From the NCBI GenBank assembly GCA_002409455.1, contig DHNI01000072.1:189-6566 (forward strand): a stretch of DNA of 6,378 nt, read 5' to 3'. The DNA comes from Firmicutes bacterium UBA5420 (lineage in GTDB: Bacteria; Bacillota; Limnochordia; Darwinibacteriales; Darwinibacteriaceae). Positions 6,249 through 6,378 of this stretch are shown here, piece after piece. The stretch's first letter is position 1. Each line of letters begins with the position of its first letter. Below the pieces are notes generated by a model. It was given only the letters and a program-made list of their open reading frames with translations. It ran no database searches and had not been told where the DNA came from. A program made the position numbers and the translations under genes.

Positions 6249-6377
6249 CCTAGTCAGATCTACTAGTCCCCAATTGACCTCCATCTCCGTCTCCACCTCT
6301 ATATTGTGATCAGTGTGATCATAGATCCTTACCGCGTCCTTACCTCCATAAAATGAAATAAATTGTTTGAGGGACTG
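6243..6377 (-). CDS. Possible 3' end of an upstream gene (partial, 44 codons, unrecognised)
   Basis: One minus-strand frame is open from the right edge to a TAG at 6245-6243, with no stop in 44 codons. The peptide contains FYGGKDAVRIYDHTDHN and ends EVNWGLVDLTRR, a mix that looks plausible for protein. I do not recognise it. It begins in the repeated sequence at the window edge, and an open run of this length is not rare by chance. If real, the gene upstream ends about 115 nt before the binding-protein ATG and its stop lies within the CGTTA repeats. Confidence 0.2.
   Translation of the reverse strand, partial: QSLKQFISFYGGKDAVRIYDHTDHNIEVETEMEVNWGLVDLTRR
6305..6321. promoter_or_regulatory. 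TGATCA-GTG-TGATCA palindrome, possible operator
   Basis: TGTGATCA occurs twice, at 6305-6312 and 6314-6321, one base apart. Because TGATCA is itself a palindrome, 6307-6321 is also a 15-bp dyad around GTG. It lies about 80 bp upstream of the candidate -35, a reasonable distance for an activator. It does not fit the CRP or Rex consensus as an inverted site. Confidence 0.25.
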
Positions 6378-6378
6378 T
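6360..6378. repeat. Truncated second copy of the palindromic repeat at the window edge
   Basis: The last 19 bases are identical and in the same orientation to 243-261 (18 bases from AATTG to GACTGT plus one leading A). The window ends inside the element, just before the GTCCC arm would be completed. The two copies are 6117 bp apart and bracket the whole operon as direct repeats. Confidence 0.6.

Noticed and set aside
6304..6321. CRP or Rex operator
   Set aside because: TTGTGA and TGTGA half-sites are present, but the second half is a direct copy, not the required inverted TCACA or TCACAA.
6276..6321. Short leader peptide upstream of the operon
   Set aside because: Candidate minus-strand starts (for example ATG at 6284 with a 13-codon frame) have purine-rich upstream sequence, but nothing links them to a hairpin or regulatory switch.
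244..6378. Composite transposon or CRISPR array bounded by the two repeats
   Set aside because: No transposase, recombinase, cas gene or regularly spaced repeat is present, and the content is an ordinary transporter operon.

Overview
The window holds one complete five-gene operon, all on the minus strand, for an ABC importer of the Opp/Dpp (peptide/nickel, SBP family 5) type. In transcription order it contains a secreted solute-binding protein (6127-4238), two inner-membrane permeases (4099-3101 and 3086-2250) and two ATPases (2247-1252 and 1277-315). The binding protein captures the solute outside the cytoplasmic membrane. The two permeases form the pore, and the two ATPases form an ATP-hydrolysing pair beneath it. 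All catalytic motifs look intact, so the transporter should be functional.

The substrate cannot be read with certainty. The family carries peptides, nickel and, in many anaerobes and thermophiles, oligosaccharides such as cello- or manno-oligosaccharides. Some features lean towards a sugar: a Trp-rich binding protein ending in a Trp-Trp-Trp-Trp cluster, and GTTSMGQD and FPTPV motifs in the permeases. This is inference, because no glycosidase, peptidase or regulator lies in the window.

Shine-Dalgarno sites are strong, the base composition is balanced and the genes are closely packed, so the host is a bacterium. The binding protein has a Sec signal peptide but no lipobox cysteine. That argues for an outer envelope that retains a soluble binding protein, as in Thermotogota or the diderm Bacillota-like lineages (for example Limnochordia-type). 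The placement is low confidence.

Regulatory layout: about 250 bp upstream of the binding-protein gene contain a candidate sigma70 promoter (6201-6228), three CGTTA boxes overlapping its -35 side, and a separate TGATCA-GTG-TGATCA palindrome. Between the binding-protein gene and the first permease gene lies a perfect 14-bp stem hairpin (4152-4196), a likely attenuator or processing site that would keep binding-protein expression above that of the membrane components. It also shows that the upstream ATG for the first permease is wrong and that a TTG at 4099 is the start.

The flanks are repeat-like. Positions 244-316, directly after the last gene, form a nested imperfect palindrome resembling a REP/MITE element. 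Its first 18-19 bases recur in the same orientation as the last bases of the window (6360-6378). The operon is therefore bracketed by direct copies of what is probably a dispersed genomic repeat. Positions 1-243 contain short repeats and no convincing complete gene. I found no tRNA, rRNA, CRISPR array or transposase, and no clearly new biological system. The most unusual parts are the repeat and the regulatory structures.
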